From Paenibacillus paeoniae (GTDB lineage: Bacteria > Bacillota > Bacilli > Paenibacillales > Paenibacillaceae), in the NCBI RefSeq assembly GCF_003388735.1, contig NZ_QUBQ01000004.1:1-64000 (forward strand): DNA of 64,000 bases, in the 5' to 3' direction. The stretch's first letter is position 1; the number at the start of each line of letters is the position of its first letter. The notes under the pieces are model-generated. The model saw only the letters and a program-made list of their open reading frames with translations, was not told the origin of the DNA and did no database searches. Position numbers and translations under genes: made by a program. Positions 36,586 to 45,768 of the stretch are shown one piece after another.

Positions 36586-37110
36586 TTATCCGCCCAGAAC
36601 ATCCTTCAGCTCAGCCGGCGTACGCTCCCACCATTCCGCATTATGTTCTACCAGCAGCTTGCGAAGCGCTGCCTTATCCCCATCACCAAGGTTATCTACC
36701 ATATAACGGCGCTTGATCGCATAGTCTAGACGATTCACATGGTCGGCAAGAAGCTTCCATCCACGGCGCGCCTCCGTATCGATCAACATCTCACATGCCG
36801 TTGCTCCGGCATAGTAAGAGCCTTCCTCATTGCGATCGACCGCTACCCAGACGATCCAGCATTGGCGTCCGTTCGGCGTATCTTCCTTGTTCGGCGTGAA
36901 CTTGATGCCTCGCTCAATCTTGCTCTTCGCATGCATTGCACCTACATCGATATAGGCGACGCCCTCGTCAATCATTACACAGGCCACATCGCTAAGATCG
37001 ATAGAGCCTGCGCCAAAGCCTCTATGTTTCTTGCTGCTCACTACGTTGAGCGACAAGGATTTCTTCTCTTTAACCTCCGGCTGAACCGGCGTATTTTCTT
37101 GCTCCGTCAT
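36586..37110 (-). CDS. ywhD: YwhD family protein
   Basis: A 174-residue protein matching B. subtilis YwhD, with FGAGSIDLSDV, GAMHAKSKIERGIKFT, YYAGATACEMLIDTEARRGWK and the alternating strand pattern. Its function is unknown. In B. subtilis ywhD sits next to pbpG and speE; here it is about 13 kb from them, so the group is split. A promoter TTGCAA, 16 bp, TAAAAT is visible upstream on the minus strand (about 37140-37168). It is divergent from the M1 peptidase. Confidence 0.9.
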   Translation of the reverse strand: MTEQENTPVQPEVKEKKSLSLNVVSSKKHRGFGAGSIDLSDVACVMIDEGVAYIDVGAMHAKSKIERGIKFTPNKEDTPNGRQCWIVWVAVDRNEEGSYYAGATACEMLIDTEARRGWKLLADHVNRLDYAIKRRYMVDNLGDGDKAALRKLLVEHNAEWWERTPAELKDVLGG

Positions 37111-37213
37111 GCTTATCCCACCTTCCCATACAATAATTCCATTTTAGCTAATAATCTTGGAATTGCAAACATATACATGCTTTAGATGCTTGTCAACGGG
37201 AGGGAAACGTTCA

Positions 37214-39229
37214 ATGACTCCACGCTATATCAAACAAATTCTATTCGGTTCGCTCGCAGTCGTCTTCCTCGTCACCTCGATGAAGTACGGCTTCGGAGAA
37301 GCATGGCTATCCCAATATACGTATGCGCTTGCCCCTGCCGCCGATGTCATGCAGCCAGCTTCACCTGCTCCAAATTCGGCCAAGCCGCAAGTTGTCCAGC
37401 AGCCGGACACAGCCCTGCCGCCTAAGCCGCAGCCGCTGAGCAAGCGGGTAGTGGAATACCACATTAACGTCTCGCTTCGCGACGATGGCCAACATCTCGA
37501 CGGAGCGCAGGATGTCACCTGGACGAATCCTGGCAAAAAAACAGTGTCCGAGCTCTACTTCCACTTGTACCCGAACGCCTTCCAATCTCCCAAGACGACG
37601 TTCATGACCGAATCCCACGGCATGCTGCGCAAGGATAAGGCGACTCCGAACAGCAGAAGCCATATAAAGCTGCTTGCGCTGCAGACGCTTGAGGGCGAGA
37701 GCCTGCTTCCGCGACTGCAATACACGCAGCCCGATGACGGCAATCCAAGCGATTATACGCTCGCGAGACTGCGTCTGCCGGAGCCTGTTCCTCCAGGCAA
37801 ATCGGTGACACTGCGCATGAGTTATGAAGTGAAATTGCCAGAGGTCTTTGCCAGAATGGGTTATTCCGGGGACTTCATCATGGCAGGGCAATGGTTCCCG
37901 AAGCTGGCCGTGTATGAAACGCAGGGGACAAGAGGTCGAACGTCCGAAGGCTGGAATGTTCACCAATATCATGGAAACTCGGAGTTTTATAGCGACTTCG
38001 GCATCTATAGCGTGCGCATTCAAGTGCCGGAAACCTACACGGTTGCGGCTACCGGATTCCAGACCAAACCGATTGTGCAACAAGACGGGACTAAGATATT
38101 CCAGTTCTATGCCGAGGATGTTCACGACTTCGCCTGGGCTGCATCGCCGAATTTCATCTACGAGGAGGTTGCTTTCTCGGACAAGGGCATTCCGGGCGTA
38201 AGGATCAAGCTCTACCTGGATCCCGCGCACGCGGAGCTGAAGGACCGCTACATGCACGCGGCCAAGTCCGCGCTGGCCAATTACTCCAGATGGTACGGCA
38301 CCTATCCATACAATACGCTATCCGTCGTCGTCCCCCCGAAGGGAGCAGCTGGCGCTGGCGGTATGGAGTATCCGACGCTAATCACCGCTTTTGCCGCCGA
38401 GAACAGTGATCCTGGGTATGAGCTGGAGCGTACTGTCGTGCATGAGATCGGCCATCAGTTCTGGTACGGCATGGTCGCCTCCAACGAATTCGAGGAAGCT
38501 TGGCTGGATGAAGGCTTCACCTCCTATGCCGAGGACAAAGTGATGGAAGCAGCTTACGGCATAACGTCTAACCTGCGGCTTGAAGCCAGCTATATGACGC
38601 ATCCCGCTCCACTGAAACAGCCGTCTTGGGCATATGGCAATCATCTTCAGTATGCCGAAAATGTGTACATGCGTGCCAAGCTGGTGCTGGTGGATATCGA
38701 GAACAAGGTCGGAGAGAAGATGATGAACCGCATCATGCGGACCTACTTCCAGAAGTACAAGTTCAAGCACCCGGCCACAGTAGACTTCCAGCGTGTCGTG
38801 GAGCAAGTAACGAAAGCCGACTGGACGGAATATTTCAATCAGTTTGTCTACAGCAACCGTATGGCCGACTTTTCTGTGGATGCGATCGAGGTCAAGTCGA
38901 TTGAACGTGAAGAAGGCCAGCTATACGAGTCTACCGTGCTCATCAAGAAGAATGGCGGAACATCCGGCCCGATCCCCATTTTATTCAAGTTCATTGACGG
39001 ATCGACCATCACGAAGGAATGGGCAGGAGACGAATCCCATATTCAATATACCGAAGTGACGACCGTGCCTTTGGAATGGGTCATGGTCGACCCCGATCAT
39101 ACCAATGTACTGGATAATAAGCTTATCAATAACTTTATGCTGGCCGAGCTCCCAGGCGAGACGCGCACGCGATGGAACGTTGGTGTATCCAAGTTCATTC
39201 AGGGTGTATTGAGTATGTTCGGCTGGTAG
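37214..39229 (+). CDS. M1 family metallopeptidase (secreted or membrane-anchored)
   Basis: A 671-residue zinc aminopeptidase-like protein. An N-terminal hydrophobic segment (FGSLAVVFLVTSM) serves as signal or anchor, followed by a Pro/Ala linker and a beta-rich domain. The catalytic part has GGMEYPTLI (exopeptidase motif) and HEIGHQFWYGMVASNEFEEAWLDE, the HExxH-18-E zinc site. GGGAGGG nine bases before the ATG fixes the start. The gene after it, 49 bp on, is an integral membrane protein, probably cotranscribed. Substrate unknown. Confidence 0.9.
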   Translation: MTPRYIKQILFGSLAVVFLVTSMKYGFGEAWLSQYTYALAPAADVMQPASPAPNSAKPQVVQQPDTALPPKPQPLSKRVVEYHINVSLRDDGQHLDGAQDVTWTNPGKKTVSELYFHLYPNAFQSPKTTFMTESHGMLRKDKATPNSRSHIKLLALQTLEGESLLPRLQYTQPDDGNPSDYTLARLRLPEPVPPGKSVTLRMSYEVKLPEVFARMGYSGDFIMAGQWFPKLAVYETQGTRGRTSEGWNVHQYHGNSEFYSDFGIYSVRIQVPETYTVAATGFQTKPIVQQDGTKIFQFYAEDVHDFAWAASPNFIYEEVAFSDKGIPGVRIKLYLDPAHAELKDRYMHAAKSALANYSRWYGTYPYNTLSVVVPPKGAAGAGGMEYPTLITAFAAENSDPGYELERTVVHEIGHQFWYGMVASNEFEEAWLDEGFTSYAEDKVMEAAYGITSNLRLEASYMTHPAPLKQPSWAYGNHLQYAENVYMRAKLVLVDIENKVGEKMMNRIMRTYFQKYKFKHPATVDFQRVVEQVTKADWTEYFNQFVYSNRMADFSVDAIEVKSIEREEGQLYESTVLIKKNGGTSGPIPILFKFIDGSTITKEWAGDESHIQYTEVTTVPLEWVMVDPDHTNVLDNKLINNFMLAELPGETRTRWNVGVSKFIQGVLSMFGW

Positions 39230-39278
39230 CGGCTTTGCCTGTCCGCGCTACATATTCGCTTTCCAAGGAGAGATCGAG

Positions 39279-40091
39279 ATGAAACAAAACATGTTGCAAG
39301 GCTGGCAGCTGACATTCAAACATATGAATCTGGTTATCCTGCTGTTTCTGTACCAGCTGCTATGGGGATTTCTCGTCTATCGCACGATTGACGATACCGT
39401 CTCGCCGTTGCTCAGACGTTTCCCCGCCTCTATTCCAACCGAACAAGCGGTGCAGTCATTCCTTGCGGAAGCGCAATTCCAGCTATTCAAGACGGATCTG
39501 ATTACGCCTTATCTATGGCTGCTTGGCGGTCTGTTTCTGGCACGCATGCTAATCACGCCTCTCTTCAACGCCGGTTTATTCTACTCGCTCCATCATCAAT
39601 ATGATAGAGGAGAAGGGACCCGCATTCTGGAAGGTATCCGTAAAACGTGGAAGCCAATTATGCTGCTGTATTGGATCAGCTCTGCGTTGATGCTTGCACC
39701 GGCATGGTGGCTCGTGCCGAAGGCGCTGGACGCGCTCCGTCACGGTCTGTCGCCAGCCTTCCTGGCGGCTGTTGCTCCAGGAGCTGCCCTCTGGGCGGTA
39801 TGGGTTGCTATTATCCACCTCCTGTTCCTTTCCATGCAATTCGGCGCAGTGTCGGGCGAAGGCGTCTTTCCGGCACTCTGGCGCTCCGTCAGACGTTTCC
39901 TGCCTTATGCCGCTATTTCCCTTCTCATGTGGGGCATTGTAGCGCTGCTTGGTCTCGCTTTTACGAGCATGTCTATGATCTGGACGGGCCTGTTCGCCCT
40001 TATCGTTCATCAAGGCTATCCGCTCATTCAGACGCTGCTTCGGGTATGGACCATTGCGGCGCAATACAATTGCTTGAAGTCTGATTCCTGA
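39279..40091 (+). CDS. Integral membrane protein, unknown
   Basis: A 270-residue protein with six likely TM helices and no motif I recognise. Pairs of Trp and Pro punctuate the helices (LYQLLWGFLVYRT, MLAPAWWLVPKAL). It follows the M1 peptidase by 49 bp and is followed by a terminator, so the two form an operon; a role in placing or helping the peptidase is only inferred. AAGGAGAGATCGAG precedes the ATG. Confidence 0.7.
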   Translation: MKQNMLQGWQLTFKHMNLVILLFLYQLLWGFLVYRTIDDTVSPLLRRFPASIPTEQAVQSFLAEAQFQLFKTDLITPYLWLLGGLFLARMLITPLFNAGLFYSLHHQYDRGEGTRILEGIRKTWKPIMLLYWISSALMLAPAWWLVPKALDALRHGLSPAFLAAVAPGAALWAVWVAIIHLLFLSMQFGAVSGEGVFPALWRSVRRFLPYAAISLLMWGIVALLGLAFTSMSMIWTGLFALIVHQGYPLIQTLLRVWTIAAQYNCLKSDS

Positions 40092-40111
40092 TCGTCAGCC
40101 CTTCGTATAAC

Positions 40112-40160
40112 AGAAAAGCTGCTTCCTTTGGCACAATGCCGAAGGTAGCAGCTTCTTCAT
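40112..40160. terminator. Terminator between the membrane protein and the OFA transporter
   Basis: GAAAAGCTGCT and AGCAGCTTCTTC enclose a shorter GGC/GCC stem. Two genes converge here. Confidence 0.75.
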
Positions 40161-40189
40161 GTTGTTATCGTATCGGACAGCCAGCTTGC

Positions 40190-41461
40190 TTATGCTGCGA
40201 CACCCGCGCTTAGCTTTCGAGCTTTTTGGATCCGTATGGACATCAAGGAAGCGAACAAGCATAGGAAGCCTGCTACCACAAAAGGAACAGTATAGCTGCC
40301 AAGTGCTTCTCTCACTACGCCCGCCCCGTACGCCGCAAGGGATGCGCCCAGCTGATGCGCCACAATAATCCATCCGAATACCATGCCTGCCTTTTCCTTG
40401 CCGAATGCATCCGAAGCAAGCTTCGCTGTAGGCGGTACAGTCGCGATCCAGTCCAGCCCGTAGAATACGGAGAAGATCAGCAGCTGCGTATAGCCCATTC
40501 CCAAAGCGTATGGCAAGAAGATCAACGATAGCCCCCGAAGCCCGTAATACCAGAACAGCAGCCAACGGCTGTCGAATCGATCCGTCAGCCAGCCTGAGAA
40601 GGTCGTGCCGATCAGATCGAATAAGCCCATCAGTGATAGAAGCCCTGCAGCGATGACGATCGGGATGCCGAAGTCTCCGCAAGCCGGAATCAGATGCGTG
40701 CCAATCAGGCCATTTGTAGAAAACCCGCAGAGGAAGAAGGTCCCGGCAAGCAGCCAGAACGTTCCGCTCTTCGCGGCGGAACCAAGCGCTTTGATCGGAG
40801 TAGTAAACAAATTGCCTGTGAATGGAACCGGCTTCTCCACATGCTCCTCGCCGAGTGCCGGCTTTCCTACATCAGAGGGATGATTCTTCATGCCGAAGCC
40901 AACCAATGGAATGAGCAGCAACAGAGCGCCTGTAATCAGGTAGATGGAGAAGCGCCATCCCATAGCTTCCGTAGCTTGAGCCAGCAGCGGAAGGAACAGG
41001 AGCTGCCCCGTTGCGGCACTGGCTGTCAGCAGTCCAATAACAACTCCCTTATGTTTGACAAACCACCGATTCGCTACGGACACACCGAGCACATTGGCGA
41101 GTGAACCGGTCCCTAGCCCAACCAGCACGCCCCACAACACAATATAATGCCACACCTCCGACATTAAAGGAGTAAATAGTATGCTTACCACTAACAATGC
41201 AATAGAAAGGATCATGATTCTTTTTATACCAAACCTCAGCATGAAAGCCGCAGAGAACGGACCCATTAAGCCATAAAGCAATATTCGAATCGACGCTGCT
41301 GCAGAGACGGAGCCGCGGTCCCAGCCGAATTCATCCTCCAACGATAGCATAAGCACGCTCGGTAAGGAGTTGATTGCCGCTGATACAAGAAGCGTAATAA
41401 AGACGACCCCTACAACAACCCAGCCATAATAAAAACGCGATGTGCGCTGACCTATATTCAT
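40190..41461 (-). CDS. MFS transporter, OFA (oxalate/formate antiporter-like) group
   Basis: A 423-residue 12-TM major facilitator. The FYYGWVVVGVVFITLLVSAAIN first helix, and FGWDRGSVSAAASIRILLYGLMGPFSA are typical of the OFA group that moves organic anions such as oxalate/formate; the actual substrate is unknown. GGTGAGG six bases before the ATG favours this start over a GTG four codons upstream. A perfect 14-bp palindrome precedes it (41542-41572), close to that seen before the Rrf2 gene, so it is probably repressed by that protein. Confidence 0.85.
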   Translation of the reverse strand: MNIGQRTSRFYYGWVVVGVVFITLLVSAAINSLPSVLMLSLEDEFGWDRGSVSAAASIRILLYGLMGPFSAAFMLRFGIKRIMILSIALLVVSILFTPLMSEVWHYIVLWGVLVGLGTGSLANVLGVSVANRWFVKHKGVVIGLLTASAATGQLLFLPLLAQATEAMGWRFSIYLITGALLLLIPLVGFGMKNHPSDVGKPALGEEHVEKPVPFTGNLFTTPIKALGSAAKSGTFWLLAGTFFLCGFSTNGLIGTHLIPACGDFGIPIVIAAGLLSLMGLFDLIGTTFSGWLTDRFDSRWLLFWYYGLRGLSLIFLPYALGMGYTQLLIFSVFYGLDWIATVPPTAKLASDAFGKEKAGMVFGWIIVAHQLGASLAAYGAGVVREALGSYTVPFVVAGFLCLFASLMSIRIQKARKLSAGVAA

Positions 41462-41541
41462 TCCTGTCCTCACCCTGCCCTTATGGTTCTATTCAATACT
41501 TATTCCTCGCTTGACCATCATCTCATCCTAATCTAATCTCT

Positions 41542-41572
41542 CATTAATGTAACTACTATAGTTACATTAATG
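41542..41572. promoter_or_regulatory. Rrf2-type operator before the MFS gene
   Basis: CATTAATGTAACTA and TAGTTACATTAATG are perfect 14-base arms around CTA. On the minus strand the centre reads TATAGT, a possible -10. The core AACTA-N3-TAGTTACA recurs before the Rrf2 gene. Confidence 0.75.
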
Positions 41573-41592
41573 ACCAAAAAAACTTAGTCCCC

Positions 41593-42027
41593 TTATGCAC
41601 GCTCCATGATATCCTGATAAACCGTCTCCAGCGTTGTAGTGGCGAGTTGATTGCGAAAGGCCTGCTCAGCCTGGTCGTAATACAATTTCAAGGTTGGTTT
41701 TATCCCCCTGCCCACCGGACAGTTGTCATTCGGCTCACTATGATGGAGTTCCTGAAGCGGCCCTCCGTTGACGGCATCATATACATCCAGAAGCGTGATG
41801 TCCCCGGCTTCCTTCGCCAGCTTCCATCCGCCATTCACACTGCCACGACGAACCTGAACCAAGCCCGCTTTGTTCAATGCAGACAAAATACGTCTGATAA
41901 ATACCGGGTTCGTATTTACGCTCCGAGCAATGACCTCTGAAGAAATATAAATATCGCTTCTATCTAGTTCATATCGAATGCGGGACAATATATGCAACGC
42001 AATCGTTGATTGACTATTGGCGCTCAT
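41593..42027 (-). CDS. Rrf2 family transcriptional regulator (YwnA-like)
   Basis: A 144-residue winged-helix repressor. The N-terminal HTH (about 8-65: SSEVIARSVNTNPVFIRRILSALNKAGLVQVRRGSVNGGW) is that of Rrf2 proteins. It has a single Cys in NCPVG and lacks the three-cysteine cluster of IscR/NsrR, which fits the YwnA-like clade. GGGGGGAG precedes the ATG; an upstream ATG nine codons earlier is rejected. It lies 130 bp before the MFS gene on the same strand, and operators before both suggest self-control and control of the transporter. Confidence 0.88.
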   Translation of the reverse strand: MSANSQSTIALHILSRIRYELDRSDIYISSEVIARSVNTNPVFIRRILSALNKAGLVQVRRGSVNGGWKLAKEAGDITLLDVYDAVNGGPLQELHHSEPNDNCPVGRGIKPTLKLYYDQAEQAFRNQLATTTLETVYQDIMERA

Positions 42028-42044
42028 ACTCTCCCCCCTTAATA

Positions 42045-42078
42045 GAACTATCATAGTTACATTTCAAGCCACTGTCAA
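42045..42078 (-). promoter_or_regulatory. Promoter and operator of the Rrf2 gene
   Basis: TTGACA (42073-42078), 17 bp, TATGAT (42050-42055), a near-consensus sigma-A promoter. Operator half sites AACTA (42046-42050) and TAGTT (42054-42058), with the GTTACATTT flank, overlay the -10, as expected for autorepression. Confidence 0.75.
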
Positions 42079-42239
42079 TCCTATCTTGGATCAAACAGCC
42101 AAATGCGTGATCAGCCAGCAGCTCAAGCAAAACATTGCCAACACCGACAGTTGGCGTCGCCGTGCCGAGCGACTATTAATCATAAAAAACACCCATCGCA
42201 ATAAAGATTCGCTAATAGGCAGTATGACCGAGCAATCGT

Positions 42240-42722
42240 TTAGGCCTCCAATTTTTGAAGACGCAAATAATCGCCCACCATCGCCAGTCGCCATGGTACA
42301 ATCATTCCGAAAGCAAGCAAGTAAAAGATGGCTCCCGTCTGAGGAATCGACAAATATTGCTCCACCACACTATGAAGCATAAGACGCAGCAAGAAGAGCA
42401 CTAACATGATCGCAATAAATGCTTTCGAGCGGCGAACGAATATATTGGAGTCCACCTTCTCCATGCTGGTGGTGACGATTAACGGGAACGAAAAGAGCAG
42501 CATGCCCGTACCAAAAGCAGACAGCCCCCATAACCATGGAATATGTGTAACGGGAACCGCAAACATAATAAAACCCGTAGCCATGCCGAGAGGAGGGATG
42601 ACGATCTTCTTCAGCGTCGTCGGCCGCTTGCCTGCTCGCAATCTCAATACGATCAAGCTAAGCCCCGCCAGGACCGAGAAGACGATCGCACCTGTCTGTA
42701 CGATTGGATTGGACCACAGCAT
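42240..42722 (-). CDS. CcdC family membrane protein
   Basis: A 160-residue protein with about five TM helices of the CcdC (DUF1453) family, named from a gene next to ccdA in B. subtilis cytochrome c maturation but with no proven function. RPTTLKKIVIPPLGMATGFIMF and GMIVPWRLAMVGDYLRLQ near the ends are typical. GGAGG nine bases upstream marks the start. It is a single-gene unit between the Rrf2 regulator and the lipoprotein. Confidence 0.85.
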   Translation of the reverse strand: MLWSNPIVQTGAIVFSVLAGLSLIVLRLRAGKRPTTLKKIVIPPLGMATGFIMFAVPVTHIPWLWGLSAFGTGMLLFSFPLIVTTSMEKVDSNIFVRRSKAFIAIMLVLFLLRLMLHSVVEQYLSIPQTGAIFYLLAFGMIVPWRLAMVGDYLRLQKLEA

Positions 42723-42906
42723 CCTTTGTAACCTCCATTGCTTCTATGTAAAAGTTTATCTATTTCCCTAATCATTTGCTTAACATCTTCGCCAACTCTA
42801 TCTGATATCGGTCACATATACTTCTCCCTTAGTTTAACCTCCAGCGACGCTCACAGGCAAACACGATCTTCATATTCGATGATTTCTCAAGAAAGTTGGT
42901 GATTCA

Positions 42907-43257
42907 ATGAAACGCTGCATCTATTCAGTCTTGTTGTTCCTACTCCCTCTATTAGCGGGATGCGGGAATACTGCTCCTGCCGAAAAAGCCTTACTTCCTT
43001 ATCCTCCAGTTGTAGTATGGGACAATAAAGCTTATGTAGTGACAGACAAGATCGTATTGAGCGAGAACGTGGGGGATCAAATAGGGGCGGTCAAACGATA
43101 TATAGATCCTGCGAAAAACTTTCCGGAGCGAGACGAGGATTCTACTTCAGCGCCAGTAGGAAGCGGGTTATTCCAGATACAAGGACTGAACCTGAAACAA
43201 ACGCTTGCGGTGGAGTGGAACGGAGTCTTCTTTCAAGCTGAGCATGATGAGCCATAA
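42907..43257 (+). CDS. Small lipoprotein, unknown
   Basis: A 116-residue lipoprotein with a short signal and lipobox LLAGC, followed by PPVVVWDNKAYVVTDKIV and a short acidic stretch. The mature part suggests a small beta fold; similar Paenibacillus and Bacillus proteins are annotated only as hypothetical. The ribosome site is weak (AAGTTGGTG). It stands alone and its end converges with katA. Confidence 0.7.
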   Translation: MKRCIYSVLLFLLPLLAGCGNTAPAEKALLPYPPVVVWDNKAYVVTDKIVLSENVGDQIGAVKRYIDPAKNFPERDEDSTSAPVGSGLFQIQGLNLKQTLAVEWNGVFFQAEHDEP

Positions 43258-43336
43258 GGATACGTCTACTCGCTAGAGAAGCAGCTTCCATTCCATAACA
43301 TGTACACCCATTCTGATTTAGCGGATCATACAACAA

Positions 43337-43371
43337 ACCGCTCCGACAGCGACTATCGCCATCGGAGCGGT
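43337..43371. terminator. Terminator between the lipoprotein and katA
   Basis: ACCGCTCCGA (43337-43346) pairs with TCGGAGCGGT (43362-43371), with T-rich flanks on both strands. Confidence 0.8.
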
Positions 43372-43405
43372 ATTTCACATCCACCTTTGGTATCTCGTCC
43401 CGCGA

Positions 43406-44860
43406 CTACCCCTGCGGAATAAACTTCTTGATATCAACGCCAAGCTCCTCAGACAGCTTCGTCCCTAGTACCCGATCGGCACGGAAGAAGTTGCAGATCG
43501 CACGCAAGCGGATGTCATCAGTCGTCGCTTGCAGATCGTTTACCAGATTGGCAATGAGATTTTGTTGCTGCCCCCCAGGCAATCCGCGGTAACGCTCACC
43601 CGCCTGTGTGAAATCATCCGTCTTGTCAATCTTCTGGCGACCGGCATTGCCTTGAAGCGGGATATAAGAATCCTGGTATGCAGCGTCCTCACTGGGACTG
43701 CCGGAATCGCTATTCGGCTCGTAATTGACCGGCGACGGATCAGCCTTCATCGTCATTGCTCCGTCACGCTGATAGTTGCGTACCGGCGCATACGGGCAGT
43801 TGACCGGAATGTTCAAATAGTTGGCTCCAAGGCGGTAACGCTGCGTGTCCGGGTAAGAGAACAAGCGTCCTTGCAGCAGCTTATCCTCCGAAGGCTCAAT
43901 GCCGGGCACCAATACGCTAGGCGCGAAGGCCGACTGCTCCACTTCGGAGAAATAATTAACCGGATTGCGGTTTAGGGACATTGTGCCAACCTTCCGCAGT
44001 GGGTACATATCCTCCGGCCATACTTTGGTCGGATCCAGCGGATCGAAGGCATAACGATCGACATGCTCGATCGGCATCAACTGCACATGCAGCTCCCACT
44101 CCGGATAATGGCCAAGCTCGATCGCTTCATACAAATCACGTGTTGCGTGATTGAAGTCCTTCGCCTGCATCTCCGCCGCTTCCTTCGCGGTGAAGTTCCG
44201 TACGCCCTGGAGCGACTTCCATGTGTACTTTACATACGTTTGCTTCCCTGCTGCGTTGATCCACTTGTATGCATGAACGCCAAAGCCGTCCATCTCGCGA
44301 TAGGACGCAGGCGTTCCATCATCGGAGAACAGCCAGGTCAGCATATGTGTCGATTCCGGAGAGAGCGTCATGAAATCCCAGTAGCGCGCCGGTTCCTGAA
44401 TATTCGTGTTCGGAGCCGGCTTCAGGGAGTGCACCATATCCGGGAACTTGAGCGCATCACGGATAAAGAATACGGGAAGATGGTTACCCACCAGGTCATA
44501 GTTGCCTTCCTGCGTATAGAACTTCACGGCGAAGCCGCGCGGGTCCCGTGCCGTCTCGGGAGAACCTGTACCATGAATAACGGTAGAGAATCTGACGAAT
44601 ACCGGCGTCTCGGTACCGACAGCTCCAAGGAAATGCGCTTTCGTATGCTCCTCCATACCATTCTCCAACCGGAATAGGCCATGCGCCCCAGCGCCGCGCG
44701 CATGCACAACGCGCTCCGGAATACGCTCACGATCGAAATGCGCAATCTTCTCCAGCAAATGATAATCTTCCAATAATGTCGGGCCGCGCTGCCCTGCCGT
44801 TCTTGAATTCTGATTATCGCCTACAGGCGCGCCTTGATTAGTCGTCAATCGATTGTTCAT
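43406..44860 (-). CDS. katA: Catalase, heme type (vegetative KatA)
   Basis: A small-subunit monofunctional catalase of 484 residues, close to the 483 of B. subtilis KatA. It decomposes hydrogen peroxide in the cytoplasm. The catalytic His lies in RVVHARGAGAHG, the Asn in VGNHLPVFFIRDA, and the heme-binding Tyr in RLFSYPDTQRYRLG. GAGGTGG before MNNRLTT decides the start. A candidate PerR operator sits upstream, and perR is a neighbour, so peroxide induction is expected. Confidence 0.97.
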   Translation of the reverse strand: MNNRLTTNQGAPVGDNQNSRTAGQRGPTLLEDYHLLEKIAHFDRERIPERVVHARGAGAHGLFRLENGMEEHTKAHFLGAVGTETPVFVRFSTVIHGTGSPETARDPRGFAVKFYTQEGNYDLVGNHLPVFFIRDALKFPDMVHSLKPAPNTNIQEPARYWDFMTLSPESTHMLTWLFSDDGTPASYREMDGFGVHAYKWINAAGKQTYVKYTWKSLQGVRNFTAKEAAEMQAKDFNHATRDLYEAIELGHYPEWELHVQLMPIEHVDRYAFDPLDPTKVWPEDMYPLRKVGTMSLNRNPVNYFSEVEQSAFAPSVLVPGIEPSEDKLLQGRLFSYPDTQRYRLGANYLNIPVNCPYAPVRNYQRDGAMTMKADPSPVNYEPNSDSGSPSEDAAYQDSYIPLQGNAGRQKIDKTDDFTQAGERYRGLPGGQQQNLIANLVNDLQATTDDIRLRAICNFFRADRVLGTKLSEELGVDIKKFIPQG

Positions 44861-44883
44861 TATTTCCACCTCATTAGTTGTAT

Positions 44884-44902
44884 ATTTAGACTTGATCTAA
44901 AT
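44884..44902. promoter_or_regulatory. Candidate PerR box before katA
   Basis: ATTTAGA-N5-TCTAAAT is a perfect inverted repeat about 25 bp before the katA start. It agrees in nine of 14 fixed positions with the PerR box TTATAATnATTATAA and shares TTTAGACT with the box before perR. Confidence 0.55.
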
Positions 44903-45000
44903 CTTTAAACTAATTGTAACGATACGGTGTCCGGTTGTCATGAAATCATGATGAACGGTGCATGAACATTAGATGAAAACGGTACGAGTGCGTCAACGGA

Positions 45001-45768
45001 CTAGTGTCTGACATCATCCGCAAGCCTATAGCCGGCTCCACGGACCGTGACGATATAGCGAGGCGATACCGCGCTATCCTTCAGCTTCTTGCGCAGCGTC
45101 TTGATATGCACATCCACTACGTTGCTGCCGCCGTAGAACTGTGATCCCCAGACACTGTCCAGCAGCATCTCCCTTGTAAGCACAGAGCCGTCCGAATGGA
45201 GGAAGTAGAGAAGCAAATCATATTCCGTCTTGGTCAGCTCGACCCGTGCCCCTCCCCGCTCTACCTTCATCTTACGAAGATCGATGCGAATATCCTTGAA
45301 GATGCGCACCTCTTCCCCGCTTCCTGCTGGCTTAACAGGTCGATTCTCAAGCATATGATGAATGCGGGCAAGCGCTTGCTCCGACATAGCGGGCCATTGC
45401 AGCAATTCTAAGCCAGTCTGCACACGGTCTTTATGCTCCTCGAATGAAGCAGCATCCAGAAGCACCAGCACCGGTACACTGTAGTCGCCAGCAGCTTCCA
45501 GCAGTTCAGCGCCACCCTCCAGCGTATGGCCTACGGATGGCAATGGCAGCGGCAATGCGTCATAGACGAGCAGCTCCGGCTGCAGTGCAGGCAACATGCC
45601 CCTATTGAATTCATGCAGAGAGAACACATCGAAGCAGTCCGTCGATAACGCCACCAACAGACTGCGTACACGATCAGGCAGCGGACTAATAATCATAACT
45701 CTCTGCGTCAATGAGCAGAGAACGCCTTCTTGCGACGACGGCTCCGTCACGAAGTTTTGCTCGCGCAT
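45001..45768 (-). CDS. OmpR-type winged-helix protein with degenerate receiver
   Basis: A 255-residue protein with an intact C-terminal OmpR/PhoB DNA-binding domain (about 165-250: VELTKTEYDLLLYFLHSDGSVLTREMLLDSVWG and DVHIKTLRKKLK). The N-terminal half has receiver-like strands (VMIISPLPD, LLVYDALPLP, VPVLVLLDAASF) but the acidic pair, the phospho-Asp environment and the Lys are not in place, so normal phosphorylation is unlikely. It overlaps perR by about 21 bp and has no kinase gene near. The chosen ATG has GGAG ten bases upstream. Confidence 0.8.
   Translation of the reverse strand: MREQNFVTEPSSQEGVLCSLTQRVMIISPLPDRVRSLLVALSTDCFDVFSLHEFNRGMLPALQPELLVYDALPLPLPSVGHTLEGGAELLEAAGDYSVPVLVLLDAASFEEHKDRVQTGLELLQWPAMSEQALARIHHMLENRPVKPAGSGEEVRIFKDIRIDLRKMKVERGGARVELTKTEYDLLLYFLHSDGSVLTREMLLDSVWGSQFYGGSNVVDVHIKTLRKKLKDSAVSPRYIVTVRGAGYRLADDVRH

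Noticed and set aside
37361-38257. Minus-strand frame of 298 codons
   Set aside because: It is antisense to the M1 peptidase, whose catalytic motifs are intact.
42017-42382. Plus-strand frame of 121 codons
   Set aside because: It runs antisense over the Rrf2 start and the CcdC end, with no ribosome site or motif.
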